Below are positions 25,809-36,304 of a DNA stretch of 64,000 nt, one piece after another; position 1 is the first letter of the stretch, and the number at the start of each line of letters is the position of its first letter. The translations under genes were made by a program, and so were the position numbers. The stretch lies in assembly GCA_000238815.2 (NCBI GenBank), contig AFXB01000001.1, forward strand, positions 243,338-307,337, read 5' to 3'. The notes under the pieces were generated by a model, which did not search any database, was not told the DNA's origin, and worked only from the letters and a program-made list of their open reading frames with translations. The DNA comes from SAR116 cluster alpha proteobacterium HIMB100. GTDB lineage: Bacteria > Pseudomonadota > Alphaproteobacteria > Puniceispirillales > Puniceispirillaceae.

Positions 25809-28694
25809 ATGTCAGTAACGCCGGGTTCTCCTCACCAACGGATTATCTCTGTCAGAGGTGCACGCGAGCATAATCTGATGGATGTGAATGTTGATTTGCC
25901 GCGCGACCAGCTGGTTGTGATTACCGGCCTGTCCGGGTCAGGAAAATCAAGTCTGGCCTTTGACACCATTTATGCAGAGGGTCAAAGACGATATGTCGAA
26001 TCTTTGTCTGCCTATGCACGCCAGTTTCTGGAGATGATGCAGAAGCCGGATGTGGATTTGATAGAAGGCCTGTCCCCTGCGATATCTATTGAGCAGAAAA
26101 CAACCTCACGTAATCCGCGATCAACCGTCGGCACAGTTACTGAAATTTATGATTACATGCGGCTGTTATGGGCTCGTGTTGGCATCCCTTATTCTCCTGC
26201 AACGGGTCTGCCGATTTCCTCTCAAACTGTCTCGCAAATGGTCGATATCCTGCTGTCTATGGACACAGGCACGCGGCTTTATTTGCTGGCCCCTGTCGTG
26301 CGTGGCCGCAAAGGGGAATATAAAAAAGATCTGGCCGCTTATCTTCAGCGTGGCTTTTCACGTGTGCGCATTGACGGTGAATTTTATGAGCTGGATGCGG
26401 TCCCTGATCTGGATAAAAAGCGTAAGCATGACATCGAAATTGTTGTTGATCGCGTAATTATAAAACCTGATGCTGATAATTTGGCGACACGCCTTGCTGA
26501 TTCGCTTGAAACCGCACTTGGTTTATCTGATGGTCTAGCCTATGCCGATGACGCCACAAGCGGCCATAGAACCGTTTTTTCTGCGCGTTTTGCATGTCCC
26601 GTCTCTGGCTTTACGATAGATGAAATAGAACCGCGTCTGTTTTCCTTCAATAACCCCTTCGGGGCATGTCCTGACTGTGATGGCCTTGGCGTGTCCTCAC
26701 ATTTTGAAGCTCAGCTGGTTGTGCCCGATTCACGCTTGTCGCTGCGTCAGGGGGCGCTGGCACCTTGGGCAAAATCCACTTCCAAATATTACATTCAAAC
26801 CCTTGAAAGCCTGGCCAGGACCTTTGGCTTTTCACTGGATGTACCGTTTGAAGAGCTGGACATACAGGTTCAGCATATTCTGCTACACGGCAGTGGAAAT
26901 CAGGCGGTTGAAATGATTTATGATGATGGGCTGCGTTCATACCGGACGACAAAACCGTTTGAAGGTCTGTTGCCTAATCTGACCCGCCGATATGTCGAGA
27001 CTGATTCAAATTGGGTGCGCGATGAGCTGGAAAAATTCCGCGCCATTCAGCCTTGCGAAGGCTGTAAGGGCAAGCGGTTGAAAGCTGAATCCTTGGCGGT
27101 GCGCATCAATGATAAGGATATTTCAGATATTTCTGCATTATCAATTGGTGATGCTGCTGACTGGTTTACACAATTATCTGACGGTTTGTCAGCGCAACAA
27201 TCTGAAATTGCTGTACGCATTTTAAAAGAGATCAATGAACGGCTGGGTTTTTTGTCAAATGTGGGTTTGCGTTATCTGAATCTGTCCCGTAATTCAGGCA
27301 CCTTGTCAGGAGGAGAATCTCAGCGGATCAGACTGGCTTCTCAGATTGGTTCTGGCCTCACAGGCGTTCTTTATGTGCTGGATGAGCCTTCTATTGGTCT
27401 GCATCAGCGCGATAATGACAGGCTTCTGGCCACCCTCACCCGCTTGCGTGACCTGGGTAACACTGTGCTGGTTGTTGAACATGATGAAGATGCTATTCGG
27501 GCAGCGGATTATGTGATTGATATGGGCCCGGGGGCCGGTGTGCATGGCGGCCAGGTGATTGCGGTGGGTACGGCTGATCAGATTATGGAGAATCAGGATT
27601 CTTTAACCGGCCAATATCTCAGCGGGGCAAAGGCCATTCACATCCCTGCACAAAGACGCAAGATAAATAAAAAACGCCAAATCAGTCTGGTTGGGGCGTC
27701 GGGGAATAATCTGCAGAATGTATCGGCAAGCTTTCCTCTTGGTGTCCTGACCTGTGTGACAGGCGTGTCCGGGGGCGGTAAATCCACTTTGGTTCTGGAA
27801 ACATTGTGGAAAGCCTTATCTCGTCAATTACACAAAGCCCGCGAGATACCTGCCCCTTATGACAAGCTGACTGGTATGGATTTGCTGGATAAAGTTGTTG
27901 ATATTGACCAGTCACCCATTGGCCGCACTCCCCGGTCTAATCCTGCGACGTATACAGGAGCCTTTACACCCATCCGGGAATGGTTTGCCGGTTTGCCTGA
28001 GGCCAAAAGCCGAGGCTACAACCCTGGCCGATTCAGCTTCAATGTAAAAGGCGGGCGTTGTGAGGCCTGTCAGGGTGATGGCGTTATAAAAATTGAAATG
28101 CATTTTCTGCCTGATGTCTTTGTGACCTGTGATACCTGCAAAGGAAAACGATACAATCGTGAAACACTGGAAATAACATGGCGGGACAAGTCGATAGCAG
28201 ACGTTCTGGATATGACAGTTGAAGAAGGCGTAGAGTATTTCAAGGCTGTCCCCTCAATTCGGGACAAGCTGCAGACAATGCTTCGTGTAGGACTTGGTTA
28301 CGTACGCATTGGCCAGCAGGCCACCACATTATCTGGCGGTGAGGCACAACGTGTCAAACTGTCCAAAGAGCTGTCCCGGCGCGCCACAGGCAAAACCATA
28401 TATATCCTTGATGAGCCAACGACAGGGCTGCATTTTGCTGATATAGCCAAATTGCTGGACGTGCTCCAGGAACTGGTTGAAGGCGGCAACACTGTTATTG
28501 TCATTGAACATAATCTGGATGTGATTAAAACTGCTGATTATATCATTGATATGGGGCCTGAAGGTGGAGATGGTGGCGGCCAGGTTGTTGCCACAGGCAC
28601 GCCCGAAGATGTTGCCGCCGAGCCACGATCGCATACTGGCCGTTACCTTGCCCCATTGCTGGGTGACCATACAAAACAGAAAAAAGTATCCTGA
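25809..28694 (+). CDS. uvrA: Excinuclease ABC subunit A
   Basis: Damage-recognition ATPase of nucleotide excision repair, 961 aa, the usual length. Two ABC modules are seen: Walker [10 protein letters not shown] near residue 40 with signature [12 protein letters not shown], and Walker A VSGGGKST near residue 655 with [12 protein letters not shown]. Zinc-finger cysteines occur in CPDCDG (N-terminal) and in CEACQGDG...CDTCKG (C-terminal). Two Walker B regions read [11 protein letters not shown] and [11 protein letters not shown]. trmFO follows 7 bases after the stop. No LexA box of the known alphaproteobacterial direct-repeat type is found in the 197 bases upstream. Confidence 0.97.
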   Translation: MSVTPGSPHQRIISVRGAREHNLMDVNVDLPRDQLVVITGLSGSGKSSLAFDTIYAEGQRRYVESLSAYARQFLEMMQKPDVDLIEGLSPAISIEQKTTSRNPRSTVGTVTEIYDYMRLLWARVGIPYSPATGLPISSQTVSQMVDILLSMDTGTRLYLLAPVVRGRKGEYKKDLAAYLQRGFSRVRIDGEFYELDAVPDLDKKRKHDIEIVVDRVIIKPDADNLATRLADSLETALGLSDGLAYADDATSGHRTVFSARFACPVSGFTIDEIEPRLFSFNNPFGACPDCDGLGVSSHFEAQLVVPDSRLSLRQGALAPWAKSTSKYYIQTLESLARTFGFSLDVPFEELDIQVQHILLHGSGNQAVEMIYDDGLRSYRTTKPFEGLLPNLTRRYVETDSNWVRDELEKFRAIQPCEGCKGKRLKAESLAVRINDKDISDISALSIGDAADWFTQLSDGLSAQQSEIAVRILKEINERLGFLSNVGLRYLNLSRNSGTLSGGESQRIRLASQIGSGLTGVLYVLDEPSIGLHQRDNDRLLATLTRLRDLGNTVLVVEHDEDAIRAADYVIDMGPGAGVHGGQVIAVGTADQIMENQDSLTGQYLSGAKAIHIPAQRRKINKKRQISLVGASGNNLQNVSASFPLGVLTCVTGVSGGGKSTLVLETLWKALSRQLHKAREIPAPYDKLTGMDLLDKVVDIDQSPIGRTPRSNPATYTGAFTPIREWFAGLPEAKSRGYNPGRFSFNVKGGRCEACQGDGVIKIEMHFLPDVFVTCDTCKGKRYNRETLEITWRDKSIADVLDMTVEEGVEYFKAVPSIRDKLQTMLRVGLGYVRIGQQATTLSGGEAQRVKLSKELSRRATGKTIYILDEPTTGLHFADIAKLLDVLQELVEGGNTVIVIEHNLDVIKTADYIIDMGPEGGDGGGQVVATGTPEDVAAEPRSHTGRYLAPLLGDHTKQKKVS

Positions 28695-28701
28695 GACAAC
28701 T

Positions 28702-30093
28702 ATGTCAGATAACAAACTTCACATTATTGGCGGCGGTATAGCAGGGTCAGAGGCCGCATGGCAAGCTGCAGAAATGGGTGCATCTGTAGTTCTGCATGAA
28801 ATGCGGCCTGTTCGAAAAACAGATGTCCATCAAACAGATCAGCTGGCTGAATTGGTATGTTCAAACTCATTTCGCTCTGATGACGCAACAGCGAATGCGG
28901 TTGGCGTCCTTCATGCCGAAATGCGGATGCTGAATTCTGTTATCATGGCTGAGGCAGATACCGCCCGAGTGCCAGCTGGCGGAGCTTTGGCAGTGGACAG
29001 AGAGGCGTTTTCAAAAGGTGTGCAGGATTGCCTGGAAGCTCATCCGAACATTACAATCGAACGGGACGAGGTTGCTGCTCTTCCGGAATCCAGCTGGGGT
29101 CAGGTGATTATCGCAACCGGCCCTCTGACCTCACAACCCCTTGCTGACGCCATCAGAGCTGAAACAGGTGAAGATGATCTGGCCTTTTTCGATGCAATTG
29201 CGCCGATCGTTTATTTTGACAGTATCAATATGGATGTGGCCTGGTTTCAGTCTCGTTATGACAAAACCTCAGAGGGCGGTGACGGCAAAGATTACATCAA
29301 CTGCCCGATGAACGAACAGCAATATTACCAGTTTTCGGATGAAATGCTGGCAGCTGAAAAAATGTCATTCCGGGAGTGGGAGCAAAATACGCCTTATTTT
29401 GACGGCTGTATGCCGGTAGAAGTGATGGCAGATAGAGGTCGGGAGACATTACGGTTCGGACCGATGAAGCCAGTCGGGCTGACAAATGCGCATGACGGCA
29501 GCAGGCCTTATGCTGTCGTGCAACTGCGTCAGGACAATAAACTTGGCACGCTGTTCAATATGGTCGGATTCCAGACCAAAATGAAATATGCAGAACAGGT
29601 CCGGATTTTCCAGATGATTCCTGGGCTGGAAGACGCTCAATTTGCACGCCTTGGCGGCTTACACAGAAACACTTTTATTAACAGCCCAAAGTTGTTGGAT
29701 AGCCAGATGCGGCTGAAGACACAGCCTCATATCCGTTTTGCAGGTCAGATCACCGGTGTTGAAGGCTATGTTGAATCTGCTGCAATTGGCGGGCTGACGG
29801 GACGCATGGCAGCTTCTGCGCTTGCCGGCGTCACATGGACACCGCCACCTGCTGACACCGCACATGGGTCGCTCTTGTCTCATATCACAGGCGGGGCCAT
29901 GGCAGATACTTTTCAGCCTATGAATGTGAATTTTGGTCTGTTTCCTGAGCTTGAAAACGCCGGAACAGGCAGGCGCCGTCTGCGCGGCCGTGACCGCAAG
30001 GCAGCTTATGCCAAACGTGCATTACTCAGCATGAAAGACTGGTCAGGAAACAACACATTTGCATTACCTGAAATATTTGCAGCCTCAGCGTGA
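28702..30093 (+). CDS. trmFO: tRNA m5U54 methyltransferase, folate/FAD-dependent
   Basis: Methylates U54 in the T loop of tRNAs using methylene-tetrahydrofolate and FAD; 463 aa. The ATG at 28702 lies 7 bases after uvrA and starts the FAD-binding segment [18 protein letters not shown]; the frame also runs back into uvrA to 28546. Family segments [25 protein letters not shown] and [16 protein letters not shown] are intact, including the cysteine of the last-but-one. The 3' end overlaps the convergent NDUFAF6-like gene by 9 bases. Confidence 0.96.
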   Translation: MSDNKLHIIGGGIAGSEAAWQAAEMGASVVLHEMRPVRKTDVHQTDQLAELVCSNSFRSDDATANAVGVLHAEMRMLNSVIMAEADTARVPAGGALAVDREAFSKGVQDCLEAHPNITIERDEVAALPESSWGQVIIATGPLTSQPLADAIRAETGEDDLAFFDAIAPIVYFDSINMDVAWFQSRYDKTSEGGDGKDYINCPMNEQQYYQFSDEMLAAEKMSFREWEQNTPYFDGCMPVEVMADRGRETLRFGPMKPVGLTNAHDGSRPYAVVQLRQDNKLGTLFNMVGFQTKMKYAEQVRIFQMIPGLEDAQFARLGGLHRNTFINSPKLLDSQMRLKTQPHIRFAGQITGVEGYVESAAIGGLTGRMAASALAGVTWTPPPADTAHGSLLSHITGGAMADTFQPMNVNFGLFPELENAGTGRRRLRGRDRKAAYAKRALLSMKDWSGNNTFALPEIFAASA

Positions 30094-30714
30094 GGCAGGC
30101 TTAAACAGAACCTGTTTTAAAAGCCCAAGAACAAGAAATGGGGAGCTGTTTAGATCCCGTTTTTGTGATTCTGCCGCCAGATATGCAAGGCAAATCAAAA
30201 ATTCTGCCCCCTGCCCGCAAGCCTTGTGAATATCTCGAGCAGAGGGGATCACGCCGCTTGGCTGACCGGATCGGCTCAGCGCAACTGCCCGGCCAATCTG
30301 GCGCGCCAGCTCAGATGACTGCACATTGACTTTGGCCGCCATCAAATCGATTAATTCTGCCCAATTTTCAGACTGGTCGGCCTGACCGGCCTGAACTGAC
30401 ATTGTCCAAAGGTCAATCAGCTTTATAACATCTGCCTTTTTCAGGTGGGCAGATGAAAGCTGTTGATGAAGATAGCCCGCTAATGGGCCAGCCTCATCTG
30501 TTTTGACCTCCAGCTGATCTTCCCACCATTTCAGGCGGATAAGCGCCAGCATAGGTTCTGATGCCAGCGCAGATATACGATCAAGTTCCAGCCCGAACAA
30601 AAGTAAAAAAGCAAGTATTTGTTTCTGCTCTTCAGTCTGAAACAACAGGGTTAAGGCCAAACGCGGCGCGTGGCGGCGCAGATCTGAATAAGCCGACAGC
30701 TTCATCGGCCGCAT
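30085..30714 (-). CDS. Squalene/phytoene synthase-fold protein, NDUFAF6-like
   Basis: Protein of 209 aa related to the N-terminal part of squalene/phytoene synthases. The segment [19 protein letters not shown] matches the conserved region around the first helices, but the Asp-rich prenyl diphosphate motif of true synthases is not visible (the corresponding stretch is [12 protein letters not shown]) and the second Asp motif is also absent. This matches the mitochondrial complex I assembly factor NDUFAF6 and its alphaproteobacterial relatives, which are thought not to make terpenes. It follows the NDUFAF3-like gene by 15 bases, in the same run as secDF. ATG 30705 is an alternative start. The family call is good; function in bacteria is inferred. 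Confidence 0.72.
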   Translation of the reverse strand: MRPMKLSAYSDLRRHAPRLALTLLFQTEEQKQILAFLLLFGLELDRISALASEPMLALIRLKWWEDQLEVKTDEAGPLAGYLHQQLSSAHLKKADVIKLIDLWTMSVQAGQADQSENWAELIDLMAAKVNVQSSELARQIGRAVALSRSGQPSGVIPSARDIHKACGQGAEFLICLAYLAAESQKRDLNSSPFLVLGLLKQVLFKPASR

Positions 30715-30729
30715 CTTATATAGGCCAGC

Positions 30730-31143
30730 TCAATCAACCGCTAACAAACCCGCAGCCACAGCCCGGCCTTCTGTTAACAGCACATTCCAGGTCCGACAGG
30801 CGGCTGATGTGCTCATCACTTCTAACTTGATGCCTTTGTCTCGTAAAGCGGCTGCCAAATGAGGCAGATTGCTTTGCGGCCGCTCGCCTACGCCCAGAAC
30901 CAACAAATCAGTGCCGGTTTCGGTCAGGCGCATAAGAATATCGTCAATATCAATATCCGCTTCTGTTCGCGGCGGCCATTCGGCAGTTTGCCGCGGCAAC
31001 ACAAACTGGCTGCCAGTAACACTTTGTTTGGCAATCCTGAACCCGCCACCGCCATAGCTGTTTACAACCTGCAACTGGCTGTCGGTGGGAAACTCCTGAA
31101 CTGAAACCAACGGGTTGTGGTCATCTGTGGTTGGTCTGGACAT
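30730..31143 (-). CDS. Mth938-domain protein, NDUFAF3-like
   Basis: Small cytoplasmic protein of 137 aa with one Mth938/DUF498 domain. Typical features are the Gly-rich SYGGGGFRI, the TGTDLLVLGVGERP segment and KLEVMSTSAACRTWNVLLTEGR. ATG 31143 is chosen because AAAGG lies 7 bases upstream; the frame continues to a TTG at 31167. The eukaryotic member NDUFAF3 assists assembly of complex I. It lies directly downstream of secF and upstream of the NDUFAF6-like gene, a neighbourhood seen in other alphaproteobacteria. Function here is inferred from the mitochondrial homologue. Confidence 0.82.
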   Translation of the reverse strand: MSRPTTDDHNPLVSVQEFPTDSQLQVVNSYGGGGFRIAKQSVTGSQFVLPRQTAEWPPRTEADIDIDDILMRLTETGTDLLVLGVGERPQSNLPHLAAALRDKGIKLEVMSTSAACRTWNVLLTEGRAVAAGLLAVD

Positions 31144-31187
31144 ATGTTTGCCTTTCAAACCGGGCAATCGCTCAGCAGGCCAGCCGC

Positions 31188-32123
31188 TTAACGTTCATAT
31201 TCAGGAACCGGCGCTGTGGTATCTTCATCATCACTTCGCTTCAGATCAAATCGGGAAATCAGCCCGACAGCCACAAAAATCGAAGAATAAGTACCGATGG
31301 TTACCCCCCACAACATCGCCAGTGCAAAATCACGTAATACCGCACCACCAAAAACAATAATCGCCAGCAATGCAAGAGAAGTTGTTACCGATGTCATGAC
31401 CGTCCGGGACAAGGTTTCATTCAATGACTTATTCAGGATTTTGTTCTGATCCCAGGTCTTATATTTACGTAAATTTTCCCGCACGCGGTCAAATACAACG
31501 ACCGTGTCATTAATCGAATAGCCTGCGATGGTCAGGATCGCAGCGACTGTTGCAAGGTTAAATTCAAACCGCAACAGCGCAAACAGCCCGACAGTTGACA
31601 GCACATCATGGCTGAGCGCAGTAATCGCCGCAATTGAAAATTGCCATTCAAACCTGAACCAGATGTAAATCATGATGGCCAGCAAGGCACAACCGACCGC
31701 CAGCACGCCTTTTTCCGCCAATTCAGCTCCGATAGTCGGCCCCACAAATTCAGTCCGCCGGACGTCAAACCCCTCACCCAAAGCAGCGGTAATTCGCTGA
31801 ATTGCAACAATTTGCGCTTTTTCGTCTCCATCCTGACGTTGGACACGAATAAGCACGTCACGCTCATTGCCAAAAGTCTGTATTGATATATCGCCCAAAG
31901 CCAACTGGTTGAGATCTGCACGCACATCAGCAATATCAACTGGCGCTTCTGAACGCGCTTCCAGTAATATACCGCCGCGGAAATCTATACCGAGATTCAG
32001 ACCATTAACAAAGAACAGGCCAATTGACGCCAGAACCAGTAACACAGAGACGCTGGTTGTAATTTTTAACTGGCGCAGAAAATCAAAAGCAGGATTATCA
32101 GGAACAAGTTTCAGTCTGAGCAT
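31188..32123 (-). CDS. secF: Protein translocase subunit SecF
   Basis: Inner-membrane partner of SecD, using proton motive force to complete protein export; 311 aa. One N-terminal helix is followed by the GIDFRGGILLEA motif, a periplasmic domain, and five helices containing the SINDTVVVFDRVREN signature near residue 205 and the VTTSLALLAI stretch. It begins 16 bases after secD. The two membrane proteins and YajC form a complex with SecYEG. Unambiguous. Confidence 0.97.
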   Translation of the reverse strand: MLRLKLVPDNPAFDFLRQLKITTSVSVLLVLASIGLFFVNGLNLGIDFRGGILLEARSEAPVDIADVRADLNQLALGDISIQTFGNERDVLIRVQRQDGDEKAQIVAIQRITAALGEGFDVRRTEFVGPTIGAELAEKGVLAVGCALLAIMIYIWFRFEWQFSIAAITALSHDVLSTVGLFALLRFEFNLATVAAILTIAGYSINDTVVVFDRVRENLRKYKTWDQNKILNKSLNETLSRTVMTSVTTSLALLAIIVFGGAVLRDFALAMLWGVTIGTYSSIFVAVGLISRFDLKRSDDEDTTAPVPEYER

Positions 32124-32139
32124 TATCTGTCCTTTTCCT

Positions 32140-33714
32140 TTACAGCACCAGCCCTTTAGGCCGCTTGGAGTCTACCCACAACACAATCAGAAGCCGGGTG
32201 ACCATAATCGCTGTAAACATTGACGTCACGATCCCCAGAGACAGCGTAACCGCGAACCCTTTAATGGGACCTGACCCGAAAATATATAAAAACAACGCTG
32301 CAAATAGCGTGGTGAGATTCGAATCAACAATCGTTGAAATGGCTCTTGTATAACCGGCTTCAATGGCAGCACGCACCTTTCGCCCGCCCTTCAGATCTTC
32401 TCTAATTCGTTCAAATATCAAAACATTTGCATCAACAGCCATGCCCATAGTCAGGACAATACCGGCGATACCAGGCAAGGTGAGCGTGGCCTGAAGCGCG
32501 GATAAGGCGCCCAAGATAAGCACGATATTCACTAACAACGCACCGACGGCAAAACTGCCAAAAAGGCCATAGCTGGCGATCATATAAATGATTACCAACA
32601 CCATACCGACAACAGCGGCGATTTGACCGGCAGCAATAGAATCTGCCCCCAGGCCCGGACCAACTGAACGTTCTTCAAGCACAATCAGAGGTGCAGGAAG
32701 GGCCCCTGCTCTCAAAATCAGTGACAATTCCTGTGTTTCATCTACAGAAAAATTGCCGGTAATCTGGCCGTTGGTAAAAATCTGAGCCTGAATGACAGGG
32801 GCAGACACGACTTTACCATCAAGGACAATGGCAAATGGCCGGCCGATATTCTCGCCTGTCACGCGGCCGAACTTCCGTCCCCCGGCTGCGTTGAGCTGAA
32901 AATTAACTGATGGCCGGCTGTTCTGGTCAAATGCGGCGCTGGCTGTTTCCAGCATTTCACCACTGACCATCACTCGCTTTTCAACGACATATCCGGGCTC
33001 GCCCTCATTAACGCTATCCAACAGCTGGCTTCCCGGCGGCACACGACCGGTCCGACGTGCTTCATCGGCTGTGGTGCGGGTATCGACGAGCTGGAAGGTT
33101 AACCGAGCGGTTCTGCCCAACAAACGCTTGATCCGCTCTGGGTCATCTACACCAGGCAGTTGGATCAGAATTCTGTCTTTACCTTGGCGCTGGATAATCG
33201 GCTCTTTAGTGCCATCGGGGTCAAGTCGCCTTCTGATAATTTCGATGGCCTGGTCAACCGTATTATCCGCCATCATTTGCAAGCCATCTTCAGTGAAGCT
33301 GACTGTATAGGCCAAAGCCTCATTGGAAAATTGAAATTCCCGCCCTAATTCATTGAAAATGGGCTGTAATTTGCTCTGATCGTCTGGCTTGCGAAGAGAA
33401 AATACGACCGTCTCGGACGCAGCTTTTAAGCCCCTGAACTGAATTTTTTCATCACGAAGGGCCAGACGTAACTGTTCGGCAACACCTGTCATCCGCTCTT
33501 CTTGAACAGCAGGCAGATCTGCCCGCAACAACAGATGTGAGCCACCCTGCAAATCAAGACCCAGATTGATCGCTTCGCCAGGAAGCCAGCTTAATGCACC
33601 AGAACGGGAGGATTCGTCGCCATTCGTGCTGAACAGATTTGGAACCGCATAGACACATCCCAACAGAATGACAAACAGGACAAGTGTCTTTTTCCAACCT
33701 TCAAACTGTAACAT
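32140..33714 (-). CDS. secD: Protein translocase subunit SecD
   Basis: Inner-membrane RND-like subunit of the SecDF-YajC complex, 524 aa. The first helix is at about residues 8-25, followed by GLDLQGGSHLLL near residue 52, the P1 periplasmic domain, and a second region with the MGMAVDANVLIFERIREDL motif that carries the proton-path Asp. Six membrane helices are predicted. The order yajC-secD-secF is standard. The final helix pair ends with a basic tail. Confidence 0.97.
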   Translation of the reverse strand: MLQFEGWKKTLVLFVILLGCVYAVPNLFSTNGDESSRSGALSWLPGEAINLGLDLQGGSHLLLRADLPAVQEERMTGVAEQLRLALRDEKIQFRGLKAASETVVFSLRKPDDQSKLQPIFNELGREFQFSNEALAYTVSFTEDGLQMMADNTVDQAIEIIRRRLDPDGTKEPIIQRQGKDRILIQLPGVDDPERIKRLLGRTARLTFQLVDTRTTADEARRTGRVPPGSQLLDSVNEGEPGYVVEKRVMVSGEMLETASAAFDQNSRPSVNFQLNAAGGRKFGRVTGENIGRPFAIVLDGKVVSAPVIQAQIFTNGQITGNFSVDETQELSLILRAGALPAPLIVLEERSVGPGLGADSIAAGQIAAVVGMVLVIIYMIASYGLFGSFAVGALLVNIVLILGALSALQATLTLPGIAGIVLTMGMAVDANVLIFERIREDLKGGRKVRAAIEAGYTRAISTIVDSNLTTLFAALFLYIFGSGPIKGFAVTLSLGIVTSMFTAIMVTRLLIVLWVDSKRPKGLVL

Positions 33715-33799
33715 GTCTACCTTTTTTCTTTACAAGCCCCCTGATTGACCTGGTTCAGCATGCATACAGCTCATGCCTTAAGCCAATCTGGAACAAGTT

Positions 33800-34180
33800 T
33801 TATTTCTTTTTTCCGAATAAGCCGGCCAAGCCTTTAGGGGCCTCTTCTTTGGCCTTGTCTGCTTTCGGCGCTTCTTTTTTATCGCGCAGATCAGCGATCA
33901 TCGTTCTCATCACGCTGACTTTCACATCCTTTGCGATTTCGACCTCAACACTCTCTTGTCCCTCTACTGATTTGGACACGGTGCCCAACAATCCGCCTGA
34001 GGTCACAATCTTGTCTCCCCGTTTTACATTATTCACCATTTCACGGTGTTCTTTAGCCCGCTTTTGTTGTGGTCTGATCAAAAAGAAATAGAACACCACA
34101 AAAATAAGCAAAAATGGCAGCAATGAAGATAACCCACCGGCACCACCGGCGGCCTGGGCATATGCTGGGCTGATAATCAT
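33800..34180 (-). CDS. yajC: Preprotein translocase accessory subunit YajC
   Basis: Single-span membrane protein of 126 aa that associates with SecDF. The helix (about residues 17-36) ends in FYFFLIRPQQKRAKEH, the family signature, followed by the cytoplasmic MVNNVKRGDKIVTSGGLLG segment. A Lys/Glu/Ala-rich tail of about 25 residues ends GLFGKKK. It lies 85 bases before secD in the same direction and is likely the first gene of the run. No terminator is seen between them. Confidence 0.95.
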   Translation of the reverse strand: MIISPAYAQAAGGAGGLSSLLPFLLIFVVFYFFLIRPQQKRAKEHREMVNNVKRGDKIVTSGGLLGTVSKSVEGQESVEVEIAKDVKVSVMRTMIADLRDKKEAPKADKAKEEAPKGLAGLFGKKK

Positions 34181-34407
34181 ATCTCAATAACTCCTGTTGC
34201 CTGCACGTCAAAAAAGAACGTCACGGGCGGGTGAACCAGACTATCAATCATGAAAACACTGGTATTGAATATCGCAGCACAATACCTGTTTGTCTATCTG
34301 GCGGCAACAGCAAAACAGGCAATGAAAGGTTATATCAGCGATTGCTTCTGGCGAATATCGTCTAGTATAGTGATGCTGGCTGATCTGCCGGTTTTAATAA
34401 ATAAAAA

Positions 34408-35274
34408 ATGGACAGTTTGATGAGCAGTAATGATACCACAGACGCCCTTTTGCTTCGTGTTGCAGAAGCGCTGGAACGGTTGGCCCCAGCCCCGTTTGAA
34501 CAGGCAGATTTAAATCAGCATGAAGGCTATATTTGGGATTCGGAAAAACAAGCCTTCAGGCCGGTGTCTGCCATTCACAGACTTCCTCTAGACAGCCTGC
34601 AGGGCATTGATCAGCAAAAAACATTATTGTTGGAAAATACCGTAAACTTTGCGCGGGGTCTGCGCGCCAATAACGCCTTGTTATGGGGCGCCCGGGGAAC
34701 AGGTAAATCCTCAGTTCTGAAAGCGGTTCACGGCCATTTGCTTGAAACTGGGTATAATGTTGGTTTGGTTGAAATTCAGCGTGAAGATCTCAACGACCTG
34801 CCTGATGTGATGGTGCTTCTTGCTCAGACAGATCGTCCGTTTATTATATTCTGTGATGATTTGGCGTTTGAGCAGGATGATATTTCTTATAAATCTCTGA
34901 AAGCCGTTCTGGAGGGCGGGCTTTCGGGACGGCCAGCAAATATTGTGTTTTATGCCACCTCAAACCGTCGCCATCTTATGCCCCGTCAGATGATTGAAAA
35001 TGAACGTGGGACAGCGATTAATCCGTCTGAGGCTGCAGAAGAAAAAATCTCTTTGTCCGATCGCTTTGGCCTGTGGATTGGCTTTCATTCTGTTGATCAG
35101 GACACCTATCTTGCCATGATCGACTGGTATGTTGGCTATTACAAAATTCCGGTTAATTTTGAAGTTATAAGGCAAGAGGCTTTGACCTGGGCAATGGGGC
35201 GCGGCAACCGATCAGGCCGGACCGCCTTTCAGTATATCTTAAATCTGGCGATGCAGCATGGGGTGAAAATCTGA
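34408..35274 (+). CDS. DUF815 family AAA+ ATPase
   Basis: Cytoplasmic P-loop ATPase of 288 aa, the normal DUF815 length. Walker A is GARGTGKSS (94-102), Walker B is IIFCDD (146-151), and the sensor region reads VFYATSNRRHLMPR. The C-terminal ISLSDRFGLWIGFH and GRGNRSGRTAFQY segments are typical. These proteins are widespread but of unknown role. In many alphaproteobacteria the gene sits between yajC-secDF and the surE-pcm-metallopeptidase block, as here, divergent from yajC and convergent with the nlpD-like gene. ATG 34420 is an alternative start. Nothing else is seen in the 227-base gap to yajC. Confidence 0.85.
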   Translation: MDSLMSSNDTTDALLLRVAEALERLAPAPFEQADLNQHEGYIWDSEKQAFRPVSAIHRLPLDSLQGIDQQKTLLLENTVNFARGLRANNALLWGARGTGKSSVLKAVHGHLLETGYNVGLVEIQREDLNDLPDVMVLLAQTDRPFIIFCDDLAFEQDDISYKSLKAVLEGGLSGRPANIVFYATSNRRHLMPRQMIENERGTAINPSEAAEEKISLSDRFGLWIGFHSVDQDTYLAMIDWYVGYYKIPVNFEVIRQEALTWAMGRGNRSGRTAFQYILNLAMQHGVKI

Positions 35275-35284
35275 CCTTTTTGCC

Positions 35285-36274
35285 TTAGGAAATCAGCTCA
35301 CGCGGGTTTACAGGTGCACGACTTTTGCGGATTTCAAAATGCAGCTGCGGTGTTTCCACACGGCCGGTTGCGCCCACCTGACCGATAACACTTCCCTCAC
35401 CCAGCACGTCTCCTTCTTTCACAGACAGGCTGTCAAGATGCGCATAGGCGGTGATATATCCGCCCTCATGTTTGACCAGCACAAGTGTGCCAAAACGGCG
35501 CAAACCCGTTCCCACAAACGCAACTGTACCCGCAGCAGAAGTGGTCACAAGAGATCCAGACGGGGCGCTGATATTCACCCCATCATTATGCACACCGCGT
35601 CCAGCTGGTCCGAATTCTGTAATCACTTCCCCTTTTAAAGGCCAGGTAAAGCCGCCCTGACCCAGAGCTGGGGCAACAAATGATTTCGCCGGAGCTTTGG
35701 GAGCAGGCTTTGCTGCAACTGTTTTCGCCGGGGCTGGAGTGGCAATTGTGGTCACGCTGTCTGTATCAAGTCCTTCAAGCTCCAGCACAGACAGATCGAC
35801 TGAATCCGGCAACCGCAGCTCTTGTCCGACCGTCAGCTCATAAGGCGCAGATAACTGGTTCAACCGGGCCAGCTCAAACTGGCTGACAGCATAGCGTTGA
35901 GACAGGCTGAACAATGAATCTTCGGGTTGTATAACATGCGTCCTGGTTGGGTTCACGCGCAGAATTTGCCCTGCATATACCTCATAAGGCGCGGCCAAAT
36001 TATTCCTTCTGATAATGGATTGCGGGGTGACCTGGTATCGTGTCGCCACACGGTACAGATTATCACCCTCCTGCACCATAATTTCACCAGACAAAGGGAT
36101 CGCCTGAACAGCCTCACGCAGGGGCGCACGCTCAAGAGCAGCAGGGGTTTCCCGCTTTAAGGTCAATTGCCGTTTGACTTCGTCCAGTTGTGGAGCCTGA
36201 CATCCCGCCAACACAAAGCCCAGCACACAAAAACCGACAATGTTGTGTTTCATTGGCTGAATGTTGGTTATCAT
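35285..36274 (-). CDS. nlpD: NlpD-like lipoprotein: two LysM repeats and a degenerate M23/LytM domain
   Basis: Envelope lipoprotein of 329 aa. The lipobox LAGC near residue 25 ends a short signal. Two LysM repeats (about 65-110 and 112-157) bind peptidoglycan, then an Ala/Pro/Lys linker leads to a LytM domain (about 205-329). By alignment to LytM-type enzymes the first metal-ligand pair His/Asp is Asn/Asn (HNDGVNIS) and the first His of the final HxH is Gln (PQLHFE); the YAH and LHFE histidines remain. That pattern fits NlpD-like activators of cell-wall amidases rather than active endopeptidases. It follows pcm and surE, as nlpD does in many proteobacteria. Confidence 0.87.
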   Translation of the reverse strand: MITNIQPMKHNIVGFCVLGFVLAGCQAPQLDEVKRQLTLKRETPAALERAPLREAVQAIPLSGEIMVQEGDNLYRVATRYQVTPQSIIRRNNLAAPYEVYAGQILRVNPTRTHVIQPEDSLFSLSQRYAVSQFELARLNQLSAPYELTVGQELRLPDSVDLSVLELEGLDTDSVTTIATPAPAKTVAAKPAPKAPAKSFVAPALGQGGFTWPLKGEVITEFGPAGRGVHNDGVNISAPSGSLVTTSAAGTVAFVGTGLRRFGTLVLVKHEGGYITAYAHLDSLSVKEGDVLGEGSVIGQVGATGRVETPQLHFEIRKSRAPVNPRELIS

Positions 36275-36304
36275 AATGTCGTCCTGTTGTTGTGTCCCAG
36301 CTTA

